Source: an uncultured Sunxiuqinia sp.
GTDB lineage: Bacteria; Bacteroidota; Bacteroidia; Bacteroidales; Prolixibacteraceae
Length of the DNA: 64,000 bases
Direction: 5' to 3'
Assembly: GCF_947495665.1 (NCBI RefSeq)
Contig: NZ_CANLZV010000008.1
Location: forward strand, 124,001 to 188,000
A program made the position numbers and the translations under genes. Numbering within the stretch: position 1 is the first letter of the stretch; the number at the start of each line of letters is the position of its first letter. Positions 1-8,863 of the stretch are shown piece by piece. The notes under the pieces are model-generated. The model did no database searches and was not told where the DNA came from. It was given only the letters and a program-made list of their open reading frames with translations.

Positions 1-446
1 TAAATGCGGCAGGCCATGGGGCGCGCTTCATATACCGAGCAGGCATTGTCTTTTAATAAGGGGCAAGGACTTTTGTAGTTCAGCATGGTTTGCTCTTCCA
101 GTTTCGAGGTAGTCCGGTTTTTGGTGCGCGCCGTGTCGTAAACATGTTGAATTTCCTCTTTCGGTAGTGTTTGCTGCATGAAATGGCCGAGGTAGTGCAG
201 TTCGTAAGAATTGGCAAAAACCGCCTGATGGCAACAGTAGCTGCATCCTTTTTGGCAATGAATAGGCATGTCTTGCTGTTTCGCTACCATAGCTATTGAA
301 TCAATCAATTGGTCAATGGCTTTGTATTGCTGTTTTAAGGCCTGAAACAAATCTTCCTCACGGTACCCGTTTTTCGCCGCCTTTTGGCCGAGTTGGTAAC
401 CATCATTAAAAAACAGCTGTTCATGTTCTGATAAAACTCGATCCAT
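1..446 (-). CDS. YkgJ-type cysteine-cluster protein (partial)
   Basis: The gene reads leftwards from an ATG at 446-444 and runs off the window start, so only about 148 N-terminal residues are visible. The frame is open throughout. It contains CQKGCSYCCHQAV near residue 65 and a later CPLLKDNACSVYEARPMACR segment, the Cys pattern of the YkgJ/FliB-like zinc- or iron-binding cluster family (PF03692 type). That family is thought to bind metal through these cysteines; its biochemical role is mostly unknown. No membrane segment is visible in this part. It is divergent from the gene starting at 652. Confidence 0.8.
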   Translation of the reverse strand, partial: MDRVLSEHEQLFFNDGYQLGQKAAKNGYREEDLFQALKQQYKAIDQLIDSIAMVAKQQDMPIHCQKGCSYCCHQAVFANSYELHYLGHFMQQTLPKEEIQHVYDTARTKNRTTSKLEEQTMLNYKSPCPLLKDNACSVYEARPMACRI

Positions 447-651
447 AGTTCATTTTATTTTGCTGCAATTTAACCATTCAAATTGAATATCTTACCCGGA
501 GTGAACGCTGATTCAGAATAATAACGGGAATCAGATTTCGGGAACCGAGCTTTATCGACTAATTTCTGACGTTTGTCGGATAGTTGAGGGAATTGTTGAT
601 GATTTTCACTTGATTTGATGAAAGAAATCGAAAAAACACGAAAGAAATAAA

Positions 652-1893
652 ATGGAAATAAATCTGCTAACCAATCAATTTACCGATTTATGGTATCAAA
701 CTTCTGAAGCGCAATCGGCTTGGGGCGCTCCGGTGAATCGGGAGGAGAAACAACGGAAAGAAGTTGTTGTGGATGCCTTTTTTAAGTCGATGAAAAAACT
801 GGATGGGGACTTGCTGAAAGCCTATTCGGAATCGAATGCTTTGGATGGATTTGTGCTTGGCCAGCTGCGCGAGTTGTTTCAAAACGCGTTTTCATATGCG
901 CATGAGGAGATTGATTTGATGTTCTCCGACGAGATGATGAAAGCGACGAAGGCTTTTATAAAACAAGCCCGTAAATTTGACTCGAAACTTCCTATTCAAA
1001 GTATTTTTCAGGCCTGCCGCAATGTCTGGATTATGACCGGCCTGCAGCTTATTCTAGGACGTCTGGTGGAGCTAACACCTTCTGTTTTTGCGTATAGCAT
1101 GTTATATCCTTACACCGATAATTTTGTAGATGATCCTGAAATTTCAAGCAGCGAAAAGCAGGCCTTTAGCCTTCGCTTTGCCGAGCGGCTTGCAGGGAGA
1201 GCTGTTGATCCAATAAACGAACAGGAGCAAAAAATTTATGCTTTGGTAGGTATGATCGAAGGCCAGTACAACCGGCAGGAATATCCGCAGGTTTTTGATT
1301 CGCTTTTAGGGATTCATCAGGCGCAAACGCAAAGCATGGCGCTTTTTGGTCGGCAAGGAATGTCGGAGGAAGAGGCTATTCGTATATGCCTGGCCAAAGG
1401 AGGCGCATCGGTATTGGCTGATGGGTATTTAATTGCCGGGAGTTTAAGCGAAGAAGAAAAGTACTTCTTGTTTGGTTATGGTGCCTACCTGCAGTTGCTG
1501 GATGATGTTCAGGACGTGAAAGAAGATTCGGCGGATGGTTTGATGACCGCTTTTTCGAAAGCGGCTCGAAATCAAAAACTGGATGCCATGATTTATAAAA
1601 CTTACAACTTTGGCGAACAGGTTTTGACCGATTCTGCCAGCTTGTTGAGTCGGGTAGAACTTGACTTTAAAGGGTTGTTGCAGAAAAGTATTTTGTTGTT
1701 TTTTGTTGAGTCGGTTGCTGTGGATCAGCAATATTACAGCGCGTCTTTTCAGGCGCAGTTGGAAGAGGTGTCGCCCTTGTCTTTTGGTTTTGTGCGCGAC
1801 CGGCATAATTTCTTTATACCGCAAAAGCATGTGTTGTTGGCGCAGTTGGAAAGACGTGTTTTTGCTGCACAACTCAATACCGTGGAGGGGTAA
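652..1893 (+). CDS. Class-1 isoprenoid-synthase-fold enzyme
   Basis: A 413-residue, all-helical, cytoplasmic-looking protein with no signal peptide. Two acidic motifs fit the trans-isoprenoid-synthase fold: DNFVDDPE near residues 156-163 and LLDDVQD near 282-288, the second a clean DDxxD of the kind that binds the Mg-diphosphate of prenyl substrates. In known prenyltransferases and terpene cyclases two such aspartate clusters face each other across the active site. The overall sequence is not that of a housekeeping polyprenyl diphosphate synthase (no clear FARM region), so substrate and product are unknown. It is transcribed alone, divergently from the YkgJ-type gene, and ends at a strong hairpin. 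I am confident of the fold class, not of the reaction. Confidence 0.6.
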   Translation: MEINLLTNQFTDLWYQTSEAQSAWGAPVNREEKQRKEVVVDAFFKSMKKLDGDLLKAYSESNALDGFVLGQLRELFQNAFSYAHEEIDLMFSDEMMKATKAFIKQARKFDSKLPIQSIFQACRNVWIMTGLQLILGRLVELTPSVFAYSMLYPYTDNFVDDPEISSSEKQAFSLRFAERLAGRAVDPINEQEQKIYALVGMIEGQYNRQEYPQVFDSLLGIHQAQTQSMALFGRQGMSEEEAIRICLAKGGASVLADGYLIAGSLSEEEKYFLFGYGAYLQLLDDVQDVKEDSADGLMTAFSKAARNQKLDAMIYKTYNFGEQVLTDSASLLSRVELDFKGLLQKSILLFFVESVAVDQQYYSASFQAQLEEVSPLSFGFVRDRHNFFIPQKHVLLAQLERRVFAAQLNTVEG

Positions 1894-1929
1894 GCTGCTG
1901 GAGTTTTAGGGAGAAAAGAATTTCAAAGA

Positions 1930-1965
1930 AAAAAGCTGTTGTTCGTAACGAGCAACAGCTTTTTT
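1930..1965. terminator. Bidirectional intrinsic terminator
   Basis: The arms AAAAAGCTGTTG and CAACAGCTTTTT can pair, with further pairing inside (TTCGT/ACGAG with one wobble), giving a long hairpin with A and T tracts on both sides. It sits between the convergent genes ending at 1893 (+) and 1974 (-), so it can stop both. Confidence 0.85.
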
Positions 1966-1973
1966 CTTTGAGC

Positions 1974-4166
1974 TTATTTTAAATTTCTTTTCAGAAAATC
2001 AGTCATTCGTTGATAGAGATGCATGCGGGTATTTCCACCGTAAATGCCGTGATCGCGGTTGGTGTAAATGGCCATGTCAAATTGAACGCTGGCCTGCACC
2101 AAGGCTTCCGACATTTCCATGCTGTTTTGCAGATGAACATTGTCATCGGCTGATCCGTGAACCAATAGCAAGTGTCCGGTAATGTCCTCGGCGTGATTTA
2201 GCGGAGCATTGTCCTCATAGCCATCCGGGTTTTCCATTGGGGTGCGCATAAAACGTTCGGTATAAACCGTGTCGTAAAATTTGAAGTTTGAAACCGGGGC
2301 AACTGCAATTCCGGCTTTAAACAGGTCTCCTCCTTTTTCCATGGAAAGCAAGGTCATGAAACCGCCATAACTCCATCCCCAAATGGAAATGTTGTTTTTG
2401 TCAACATAGGGAAGTGTTGTCAGGTAACGAGCTGCTTCAACCTGGTCGTCGGATTCGTATTTCCCCAATTGCATGTAGGTAATTTTTCGGAAATCCTGAC
2501 CACGGGCCCCCGTACCACGAGGATCGACACAGACCACTAAGAAGCCTTCCTGGGCCAGGTAATTGTACCAGCTTACCGACCATTCATCACGCACTTGCTG
2601 CGAATTAGGACCACTGTACTGGGTCATTACCACTGGGTATTGCTTTGATTCGTCGAAATTCAACGGTTTAATCATCCAGCCGTTCAGGCTGATACCTTCC
2701 GAAGTTTCAAAACTGAAAAAAGTTTTTGGGCTGATGTCGTATTCAGCTACTTTTTGCTTTAGCTCGTTGTTGTCTTCCAGCACCCGAACAAGCTTGCCAC
2801 TGTTGTCATACAAGCTGAATGTTTTGGGTGTTTCCAGGTTGGTGAATTCATTGATGAAATACTGAAATCCACTGCTGAAGGTAGCTTTGTTGGTTCCTTC
2901 TTGCTGGCTTAACATGCCTTGTTTTTTACCATCGAGGCTGGTGTAATAGATCTCGCGCTGCATGGGCGATTTTTTGGCAGCCTGGTAGTAAAATATTTTT
3001 TTCTTGTGGTCGAAGCCATAAAAGTCGGTTACATCAAATTCGCCTTGCGTAAGTTGTCTGACTTCGAAACCTTGACGGTCGTATAAATAAAGGTGCGAGT
3101 AGCCATCGCGTTCGCTGTTAACAACAAAGTAGTCGTTGTTGGGCAGGAAAATGAAGTCGTCTAAAAAGTCTTCCGACAGGTAGCGCTCATTCTTTTCAGA
3201 ATAAAACAAACGGCTGTCTCCGGTAAATGGGTTGGCAAAAAGAATGTTGATTTCGTTTTGCCGTCTGTTTAAGCGGAAAATGGCCAGATCGTTGGCATCT
3301 GCGGTCCATTTGATGCGGGGAACGTAGATGTCGGTTTCCTCTCCTAGGTCAACTTCAACCTTGGTTTTCGACTTGATATCATAAGCAAAAACGGAAACCA
3401 CAGAATTTTTTTCGCCGGCTTTGGGGTATTTGTAAACGTATTCTCCCGGATAGGTTTCATTTTCACTCAGGGCAGGGGATTTGCCTTGAAATTTTTTCAT
3501 GCTGTATTCTTTGACCTCCGTTTCGTCAAAACGAATGTAGGCCAGGAATTTGCTGTCGGGCGACCAGGCAAAAGCTTTGCTGAAGCTAAATTCTTCTTCA
3601 TAAACCCAGTCCGGAACTCCGTTGATGATTTCATTTTTCTTACCATCTGTCGTCACCTGGTTTTCTGTTCCGAAACGCAGCGTTTTTATAAACAGGTTGT
3701 TGTCGCGCACAAAGGCAATACGTTCGCCATCGGGCGAGAAAGTGGCTTCTTGCTGCTTGCCTTTTGCCGACAGTTCCACAAGCTCTTCAGTCACTGAATT
3801 CCAGACATAGTAATTGGCCTTGTAGGAATGGCGGTAAATGTTTTCTCTTTCAGTAGTTAGTAGAATTTTAGTTTCGTCAAGACTGAATGAATAGGCTGAA
3901 AAATATTTGATCGGCGCGTTTTCTAACTTGTCCAGATCAAAAACTGTTTCAACTTTTTTTCCATCTTTGTAGTTGTATTTGACAATCTGTTTATTATTCT
4001 CTAGGACTGTGCAGTAAAGTCCATTGGCTGAGGAATAAAGTCCGTTTACTGATTTTTGGTTAAAAGTATGCTGCTGATAAAAATCGGCAAGCGTCAATGT
4101 TTTCTGCGCGATGGAAGGCAATCCAAGGGTCAGAAAAAGGAAGAAAGAAAATACAAACTTATGCAT
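1974..4166 (-). CDS. Dipeptidyl peptidase IV family serine protease (S9B)
   Basis: A 730-residue exported peptidase that should remove X-Pro or X-Ala dipeptides from peptide N-termini in the periplasm. Residues 1-20 form a signal peptide ending SIAQ. Residues about 40-470 are the beta-propeller; it carries DWVYEEEF at about 186-193, the double-Glu motif that holds the substrate N-terminus in true DPP-IV enzymes. The alpha/beta hydrolase domain follows, with GWSYGG (Ser about 599), GSADDNV (Asp about 674) and DHGIYGG (His about 706) as the catalytic triad. The length matches the family. It is monocistronic, convergent with the preceding gene. Peptide scavenging is the likely role. Confidence 0.93.
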   Translation of the reverse strand: MHKFVFSFFLFLTLGLPSIAQKTLTLADFYQQHTFNQKSVNGLYSSANGLYCTVLENNKQIVKYNYKDGKKVETVFDLDKLENAPIKYFSAYSFSLDETKILLTTERENIYRHSYKANYYVWNSVTEELVELSAKGKQQEATFSPDGERIAFVRDNNLFIKTLRFGTENQVTTDGKKNEIINGVPDWVYEEEFSFSKAFAWSPDSKFLAYIRFDETEVKEYSMKKFQGKSPALSENETYPGEYVYKYPKAGEKNSVVSVFAYDIKSKTKVEVDLGEETDIYVPRIKWTADANDLAIFRLNRRQNEINILFANPFTGDSRLFYSEKNERYLSEDFLDDFIFLPNNDYFVVNSERDGYSHLYLYDRQGFEVRQLTQGEFDVTDFYGFDHKKKIFYYQAAKKSPMQREIYYTSLDGKKQGMLSQQEGTNKATFSSGFQYFINEFTNLETPKTFSLYDNSGKLVRVLEDNNELKQKVAEYDISPKTFFSFETSEGISLNGWMIKPLNFDESKQYPVVMTQYSGPNSQQVRDEWSVSWYNYLAQEGFLVVCVDPRGTGARGQDFRKITYMQLGKYESDDQVEAARYLTTLPYVDKNNISIWGWSYGGFMTLLSMEKGGDLFKAGIAVAPVSNFKFYDTVYTERFMRTPMENPDGYEDNAPLNHAEDITGHLLLVHGSADDNVHLQNSMEMSEALVQASVQFDMAIYTNRDHGIYGGNTRMHLYQRMTDFLKRNLK

Positions 4167-4371
4167 GGTAATATTTATTTTTAGCCGTCAAAGCTTTGTT
4201 TTTTTTTTGAAAAAAGAAAGTTGATAATAATAAAAGTTTGGGAAATAGGTCCACGATATTACAGAATAATTACAACGGACTTCCCTGCGAATTTATTGGG
4301 TGAAGACGGAACGATGTGTAAAAACGAAAACTTAAATAGCAAGATTAACACCAATTTTATTTTTATTCAAA

Positions 4372-5439
4372 ATGAGAAAATTACTTGTATTACTTAGCTT
4401 GACTGCCCTTGTCTCGGTGGCTTCGGCTCAGTCTGATGTTGTGGAGTACCTGAAAGCTGGACCGGAAGATGCCAGCCTGTTAATTCAGTCTTATATGAAT
4501 CCATTTGCTCAGTCGTTGGGCGATGGTTTGAACAATGGCTGGTATTATACTGCTGAAACACATAAACGCTTTGGATTTGACTTTTCAATGAGTGTGAGTG
4601 CGGTTAAAGTGCCGGGATCAGCAAAGTCATTTGATTTGAGTCAGTTTAGTTTTGAGAACATTGCCTTGGCTGATCCTTCAAATTCCATGGCACCAACCAT
4701 TTCGGGAAACGACGCTCAAGGACCAACGTTAAATGTATTGAATCCGGATAATAATAACCAGGTTCTGTATAGCTTCAATGCTCCGGGCGGAACTGAAATC
4801 GACATTGTGCCTGTTCCTGTTGCTCAATTAGGAATTGGTTTGTTGCCTCACACTGATGTGTTGGTTCGCTACGTACCCGAACTAAAATTTAACCTGGAAG
4901 ACGACAGTGATGAAGAAACCAAAGTTGGTATGTTTGGTTTGGGGGTAAAACACAGTTTTAAAGATTGGATTCCGGGATTGAAACACCTGCCGTTTGATGC
5001 TGCTGTTTTTGCTTCGTACTCAAACATTACGGCTAACACCGGAATCTCGTTTACGCCTGAGGATTACGATAGTCGCTTAGCTGACTTAAATACAGGGCAG
5101 TATGAAAATCAGGAATTAGATATTGAAACAAAAACGAAAAAGTTTGGATTGATTGTTTCCAAGAAGATTGCCATTTTAACCATTTTCGGAAGTATTGGAA
5201 ACAGCCAAAGCAGTTCAAAAGTGGACTTGTTGGGGACTTATCCTGTTCCTAATGACTTTAATAATGCCGGGCTGTCTTTTGAAGATCAGGTCGATCCGAT
5301 TAAATTGCGGTTCGAGTCTTCAAACCTGAGTCTGGATGCTGGTTTGCGTCTGAAACTGGCTTTCTTTAATATTTTTGCGTCGGTTAATAAAGCAGAGTAC
5401 ACTTCTTACAATGCCGGAATTGCACTTAGCGTGCGGTAA
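4372..5439 (+). CDS. DUF6588-like outer-membrane protein
   Basis: A 355-residue protein with a cleavable signal peptide (MRKLLVLLSL... ending ASAQ). The body is rich in alternating hydrophobic and aromatic segments and ends in an alternating strand (AGIALSVR), as expected for a beta-barrel. I recall similar Bacteroidota proteins annotated as DUF6588; no function is known. It is transcribed alone: a 205-bp region separates it from the divergent peptidase and a terminator follows. Confidence 0.7.
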   Translation: MRKLLVLLSLTALVSVASAQSDVVEYLKAGPEDASLLIQSYMNPFAQSLGDGLNNGWYYTAETHKRFGFDFSMSVSAVKVPGSAKSFDLSQFSFENIALADPSNSMAPTISGNDAQGPTLNVLNPDNNNQVLYSFNAPGGTEIDIVPVPVAQLGIGLLPHTDVLVRYVPELKFNLEDDSDEETKVGMFGLGVKHSFKDWIPGLKHLPFDAAVFASYSNITANTGISFTPEDYDSRLADLNTGQYENQELDIETKTKKFGLIVSKKIAILTIFGSIGNSQSSSKVDLLGTYPVPNDFNNAGLSFEDQVDPIKLRFESSNLSLDAGLRLKLAFFNIFASVNKAEYTSYNAGIALSVR

Positions 5440-5474
5440 GCAATATTGAAATTTAGATTTCTGTAAAAGAAAAG

Positions 5475-5503
5475 AAAGGGGGGCTGAAAAGCCTCCCTTT
5501 TGT
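5475..5503 (+). terminator. Intrinsic terminator after the DUF6588-like gene
   Basis: Stem AAAGGGGGGCT / AGCCTCCCTTT with a GAAA tetraloop and one G-T wobble, followed by a short T run. Confidence 0.75.
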
Positions 5504-5535
5504 CGTTTTCAGGTATGGAAATAATTGGTTAACAC

Positions 5536-5567
5536 TTGTCACAGTCAGCGAATAATACTTATCTTTG
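5536..5567 (+). promoter_or_regulatory. Promoter of the thrS-infC-rpmI-rplT operon
   Basis: A perfect Bacteroidota -7 box TATCTTTG at 5560-5567 is preceded by TTG at 5536-5538 with a 21-base gap. Transcription would begin near 5573, leaving a leader of about 28 bases before the thrS ATG at 5601. This also makes an earlier TTG start at 5565 impossible, because it lies inside the promoter. Confidence 0.7.
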
Positions 5568-5600
5568 CAGCCTGAAAATAAAATCCATAATTCGATACTG

Positions 5601-7550
5601 ATGATTAAAATAACATTACCAGATAACAGTGTTAGGGAGTTTGAAAGTGGAACTACCGGCCTTCAGATTGCAAAGGCAATTAGTAACCGTTTGGCTAAGG
5701 ACGTTTTAGCAATAACGGTGAACGGTTCTGTTTGGGACTTGAACCGACCTATTACAGAAGATGCCCACATTCAACTGCATACCTGGGAAGACCGTGAAGG
5801 AAAAGAAACTTTTTGGCACTCTTCGGCTCACTTAATGGCTGAAGCCATTGAAAGTTTTTACCCGGGAACAAAATTTGGTATTGGACCAACTGTCGATACC
5901 GGATTTTATTATGACATTGACTTGCCGGAAGGAAAACAACTTTCGGATAAAGACCTGGATAAAATTGAAAAGAAAATGATTGAGCTGGCTCGTCAGAAGA
6001 ATGAGATTGCCCGGACGGATATCTCAAAAGACGAAGCCCTGAAATTGTTTACCGATAAAAATGATGAGCTGAAGCTGGAATTGATCAGCGAGCTGGAGGA
6101 CGGAACCATTACCCTTTACAATCAAGGCAGCTTCACAGACTTGTGTCGTGGGCCGCACTTGCCCAACACCAGCTACATCAAAGCTGTTAAGTTAACATCG
6201 ATTGCCGGAGCATATTGGCGCGGCGATGAGAAAAACAAAATGCTGACCCGTGTTTATGGGGTAACTTTCCCGAAACAAAAACTGTTGGAAGAGTACCTGG
6301 TACTGTTGGAAGAAGCCAAGAAACGGGATCACCGGAAGATTGGCAAGGAAATGGAACTGTTTACATTTTCGCAGGAAGTAGGGCAGGGCTTGCCGATGTG
6401 GTTGCCCAAAGGTGCCATGTTGCGTCAGCAGTTGGAAGATTTTCTGAAAAAAGTGCAAAAGAAATTTGGCTACGAACAGGTGATCACCCCGCATATTGGA
6501 GACATCAACCTGTATAAAACATCGGGGCACTATGCCAAGTATGGAGCCGATTCATTTCAAACCATAAAAACACCGGCTGAGGGGGAAGAGTACATGCTGA
6601 AACCCATGAACTGCCCCCACCACTGTGAGTTGTATAAGTTCAAACCTCGCTCGTACAAGGATTTGCCGGTTCGCATGGCGGAGTTCGGAACGGTATACCG
6701 TTACGAGCAAAGTGGAGAGTTGCATGGATTGACTCGTGTGCGTGGCTTCACCCAGGACGATGCCCATATTTACTGTCGTCCGGATCAGTTGAAGGATGAG
6801 TTTAAAAAGGTGATTGATATTATCTTCATCATTTTTAAAGCCTTGAACTTTGAAGATTATACGGCCCAGATTTCATTGCGCGATCCGGAAAAACCGGAAA
6901 AGTACATCGGCTCGTCTGAAAATTGGGATAAGGCCGAACAAGCCATTATTGAGGCTTGTGAGGAAAAAGGATTAAACACCGTTACAGAATTGGGCGAAGC
7001 TGCATTCTATGGTCCCAAGCTGGATTTTATGATTAAAGATGCTTTGGGCCGAAGCTGGCAGCTGGGAACCATTCAGGTTGATTATAACTTACCCGAACGA
7101 TTCAAACTTGAATACATTGGGGCTGATGATAACCGTCATCGTCCGGTGATGATTCACCGTGCACCCTTCGGATCAATGGAACGTTTTGTGGCGGTACTGA
7201 TTGAACATACGGCCGGGAAATTCCCCTTGTGGTTAACACCTGATCAGGTTGTCATCTTGCCAATTAGTGAAAAATATAATGAATATGCCGAAAATCTTTC
7301 AAGTTTTCTAAATAATTCCGATATTCGCAGCTTAATTGACGATCGGAATGAGAAGATCGGTCGTAAAATCCGGGATAACGAGTTAAAACGAATCCCGTAT
7401 TTATTAATAGTCGGTGAGAAAGAAGCTGAAACCGGTTGTGTTTCTGTGCGCAAGCAAGGCGAAGGCGACCAGGGAACAATGACCAAAGAAGCTTTTTCTG
7501 AATTCATCGCTAAAGAAGTAAAAGAACAATTAGCATCATTTTATAACTAA
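5601..7550 (+). CDS. thrS: Threonine--tRNA ligase
   Basis: A 649-residue class II aminoacyl-tRNA synthetase that charges tRNA-Thr. The TGS domain covers residues 1-60, followed by the editing domain with HSSAH (about 73-77, HxxxH) and TDLCRGPH, then the catalytic core with [10 protein letters not shown] carrying the zinc-binding Cys, and the anticodon-binding domain from about 540. The start MIKITLPDN at 5601 matches the family; an upstream in-frame TTG would lie in the promoter. It is first in the thrS-infC-rpmI-rplT cluster, with only 21 bases to the AUC start of infC, so initiation factor 3 and L20/L35 are probably co-transcribed. Confidence 0.97.
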   Translation: MIKITLPDNSVREFESGTTGLQIAKAISNRLAKDVLAITVNGSVWDLNRPITEDAHIQLHTWEDREGKETFWHSSAHLMAEAIESFYPGTKFGIGPTVDTGFYYDIDLPEGKQLSDKDLDKIEKKMIELARQKNEIARTDISKDEALKLFTDKNDELKLELISELEDGTITLYNQGSFTDLCRGPHLPNTSYIKAVKLTSIAGAYWRGDEKNKMLTRVYGVTFPKQKLLEEYLVLLEEAKKRDHRKIGKEMELFTFSQEVGQGLPMWLPKGAMLRQQLEDFLKKVQKKFGYEQVITPHIGDINLYKTSGHYAKYGADSFQTIKTPAEGEEYMLKPMNCPHHCELYKFKPRSYKDLPVRMAEFGTVYRYEQSGELHGLTRVRGFTQDDAHIYCRPDQLKDEFKKVIDIIFIIFKALNFEDYTAQISLRDPEKPEKYIGSSENWDKAEQAIIEACEEKGLNTVTELGEAAFYGPKLDFMIKDALGRSWQLGTIQVDYNLPERFKLEYIGADDNRHRPVMIHRAPFGSMERFVAVLIEHTAGKFPLWLTPDQVVILPISEKYNEYAENLSSFLNNSDIRSLIDDRNEKIGRKIRDNELKRIPYLLIVGEKEAETGCVSVRKQGEGDQGTMTKEAFSEFIAKEVKEQLASFYN

Positions 7551-7557
7551 AAAGAAT

Positions 7558-7563
7558 AGGAGG
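7558..7563 (+). promoter_or_regulatory. Full Shine-Dalgarno fixing an AUC start of infC
   Basis: AGGAGG is separated by eight bases from ATC at 7572. Strong Shine-Dalgarno sequences are uncommon in Bacteroidota, and this one has no ATG or GTG at the correct distance, so it points to the ATC codon as the real start. Confidence 0.7.
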
Positions 7564-7571
7564 TTTTTCTT

Positions 7572-8132
7572 ATCGCAATAAAAAAACGCCCATATCGAGG
7601 AGGACGAAGAGTGGACACGGCTCCACAGCATAATATCAATCAGCGTATCCGTGCACAGCAGGTGCGCCTAGTTGGTGATAATATCGAGAACCAGGGAGTT
7701 TATTCCTTGTCAGAAGCGCTTAAAATTGCCGATGAACTGGAACTTGACTTGGTTGAAATTTCACCGAAAGCAGATCCTCCGGTTTGTAAAGTTATAGACT
7801 ACAAAAAGTTTCTTTATCAGCAGAAAAAGAAGCAAAAAGAAATGAAAGCCAAGGCTGTGCAGGTGGTGGTTAAAGAAATTCGGTTCGGACCGAATACCGA
7901 TGACCACGATTTTGAGTTTAAGTTAAGGCATGCTGAGAAATTCTTAAAAGAAGGTGCAAAAGTAAAAGCATACGTGTTCTTTAAAGGTCGTTCGATCCTG
8001 TTTAAAGAACAAGGTGAGATTTTGCTTCTGCGTTTTGCCACTGAATTGGAAGAACTTGGAAAGGTGGAACAATTACCTCGCCTGGAAGGGAAAAGAATGA
8101 CCATGTTTATTACACCTAAAAAGAAGAAATAA
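7572..8132 (+). CDS. infC: Translation initiation factor IF-3, AUC start
   Basis: IF-3 binds the 30S subunit, blocks premature joining of 50S and rejects non-AUG starts. The conserved body begins at about [10 protein letters not shown] and holds [30 protein letters not shown] and the basic linker [11 protein letters not shown]; the C-terminal domain ends in PKKKK. From the GTG at 7611 the protein would be 173 residues. The frame stays open upstream to ATC at 7572, adding [13 protein letters not shown], which matches the N-termini I know for Bacteroidota IF-3 (MAI...RGxRR). The ATC has a perfect Shine-Dalgarno eight bases away. IF-3 genes classically use rare starts (AUU, AUC, AUA) so that IF-3 limits its own synthesis. 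Length from ATC is 186 residues. Confidence 0.93.
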   Translation: MAIKKRPYRGGRRVDTAPQHNINQRIRAQQVRLVGDNIENQGVYSLSEALKIADELELDLVEISPKADPPVCKVIDYKKFLYQQKKKQKEMKAKAVQVVVKEIRFGPNTDDHDFEFKLRHAEKFLKEGAKVKAYVFFKGRSILFKEQGEILLLRFATELEELGKVEQLPRLEGKRMTMFITPKKKK

Positions 8133-8159
8133 TATTCTTCGAATATAAAATTTAGAAAG

Positions 8160-8357
8160 ATGCCAAAAATGAAGACCAAATCCGGCGCAAAAAAACGGTT
8201 TAAATTAACCGGCTCCGGAAAACTGAAAAGGAAGCATGCTTATAAAAGTCACATCCTGACTAAAAAAAGCACGAAGCAAAAGAGAAACCTGACCTACTGG
8301 GGAACGGTTGACAAAGCTGACGAAAAAAATGTGAAGCTGATGCTTAACATGAAGTAA
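8160..8357 (+). CDS. rpmI: 50S ribosomal protein L35
   Basis: A 65-residue, very basic protein beginning [15 protein letters not shown], the invariant L35 signature, with the [16 protein letters not shown] core. It is third in the thrS operon, 27 bases after infC. It is a structural component of the large subunit. Confidence 0.97.
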   Translation: MPKMKTKSGAKKRFKLTGSGKLKRKHAYKSHILTKKSTKQKRNLTYWGTVDKADEKNVKLMLNMK

Positions 8358-8394
8358 TCAAATCCTTTTTCAATTTTATTTAGAGTTTATAACA

Positions 8395-8437
8395 GAGGGT
8401 ATTAGCTGTAAAGATCCCGGCTTTTGGGACGCTAACC
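8395..8437 (+). promoter_or_regulatory. Nested stem-loop leader before rplT (candidate L20 site)
   Basis: In the 98-base gap between rpmI and rplT, TTAGC (8402-8406) can pair with GCTAA (8431-8435), and inside it TCCC (8415-8418) pairs with GGGA (8426-8429) around GGCTTTT. Two stacked stems with an internal loop suggest a protein-binding leader. L20 autoregulates this operon in E. coli and Bacillus by binding such rRNA mimics; equivalence here is inference. Confidence 0.35.
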
Positions 8438-8455
8438 ACTCACAAATTTAAGATT

Positions 8456-8800
8456 ATGCCAAGATCAGTAAATCACGTAGCATCTCGGGCTCGTAGAAAA
8501 AAAATCCTCAAGCAAACTAAAGGTTATTGGGGTGCCCGTAAAAACGTTTGGACAGTAGCAAAAAACGCTCATGAGAAAGCATTGGTTTATGCTTACCGTG
8601 ACCGGAAAACCAAAAAGAGAAACTTCCGCGCATTGTGGATTCAACGTATTAACGCTGCAGCTCGCCAGGAAGGCTTGAGCTACTCTCAGTTAATTGGTTT
8701 GTTGAAAAAGAACAACATCGACATTAACCGTAAGGTATTAGCTGATTTAGCCCTGAACCAACCTGCTGCTTTCAAAGCTGTAGTTGATAAAGTGAAGTAA
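8456..8800 (+). CDS. rplT: 50S ribosomal protein L20
   Basis: A 114-residue basic protein beginning [20 protein letters not shown] with the L20 signatures [15 protein letters not shown] and [12 protein letters not shown]20 is an early assembly protein of the 50S subunit. It is last in the operon; a hairpin terminator follows 30 bases later. The unusually long gap from rpmI holds a foldable leader. Confidence 0.97.
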   Translation: MPRSVNHVASRARRKKILKQTKGYWGARKNVWTVAKNAHEKALVYAYRDRKTKKRNFRALWIQRINAAARQEGLSYSQLIGLLKKNNIDINRKVLADLALNQPAAFKAVVDKVK

Positions 8801-8830
8801 GTAAAAATCACAGGTGCAATAAATATTGGA

Positions 8831-8859
8831 AAACCTCGCAAATCGCGAGGTTTTTTTTT
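8831..8859 (+). terminator. Intrinsic terminator of the thrS-rplT operon
   Basis: Stem AAACCTCGC / GCGAGGTTT with a short loop AAATC, followed by a run of about nine T. It abuts the end of the convergent oxidoreductase gene (8864). Confidence 0.9.
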
Positions 8860-8863
8860 GTGC

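Noticed and set aside
5565-5600. TTG start for thrS giving a 661-residue protein
   Set aside because: The TTG is part of the promoter -7 box; ATG 5601 gives the family N-terminus.
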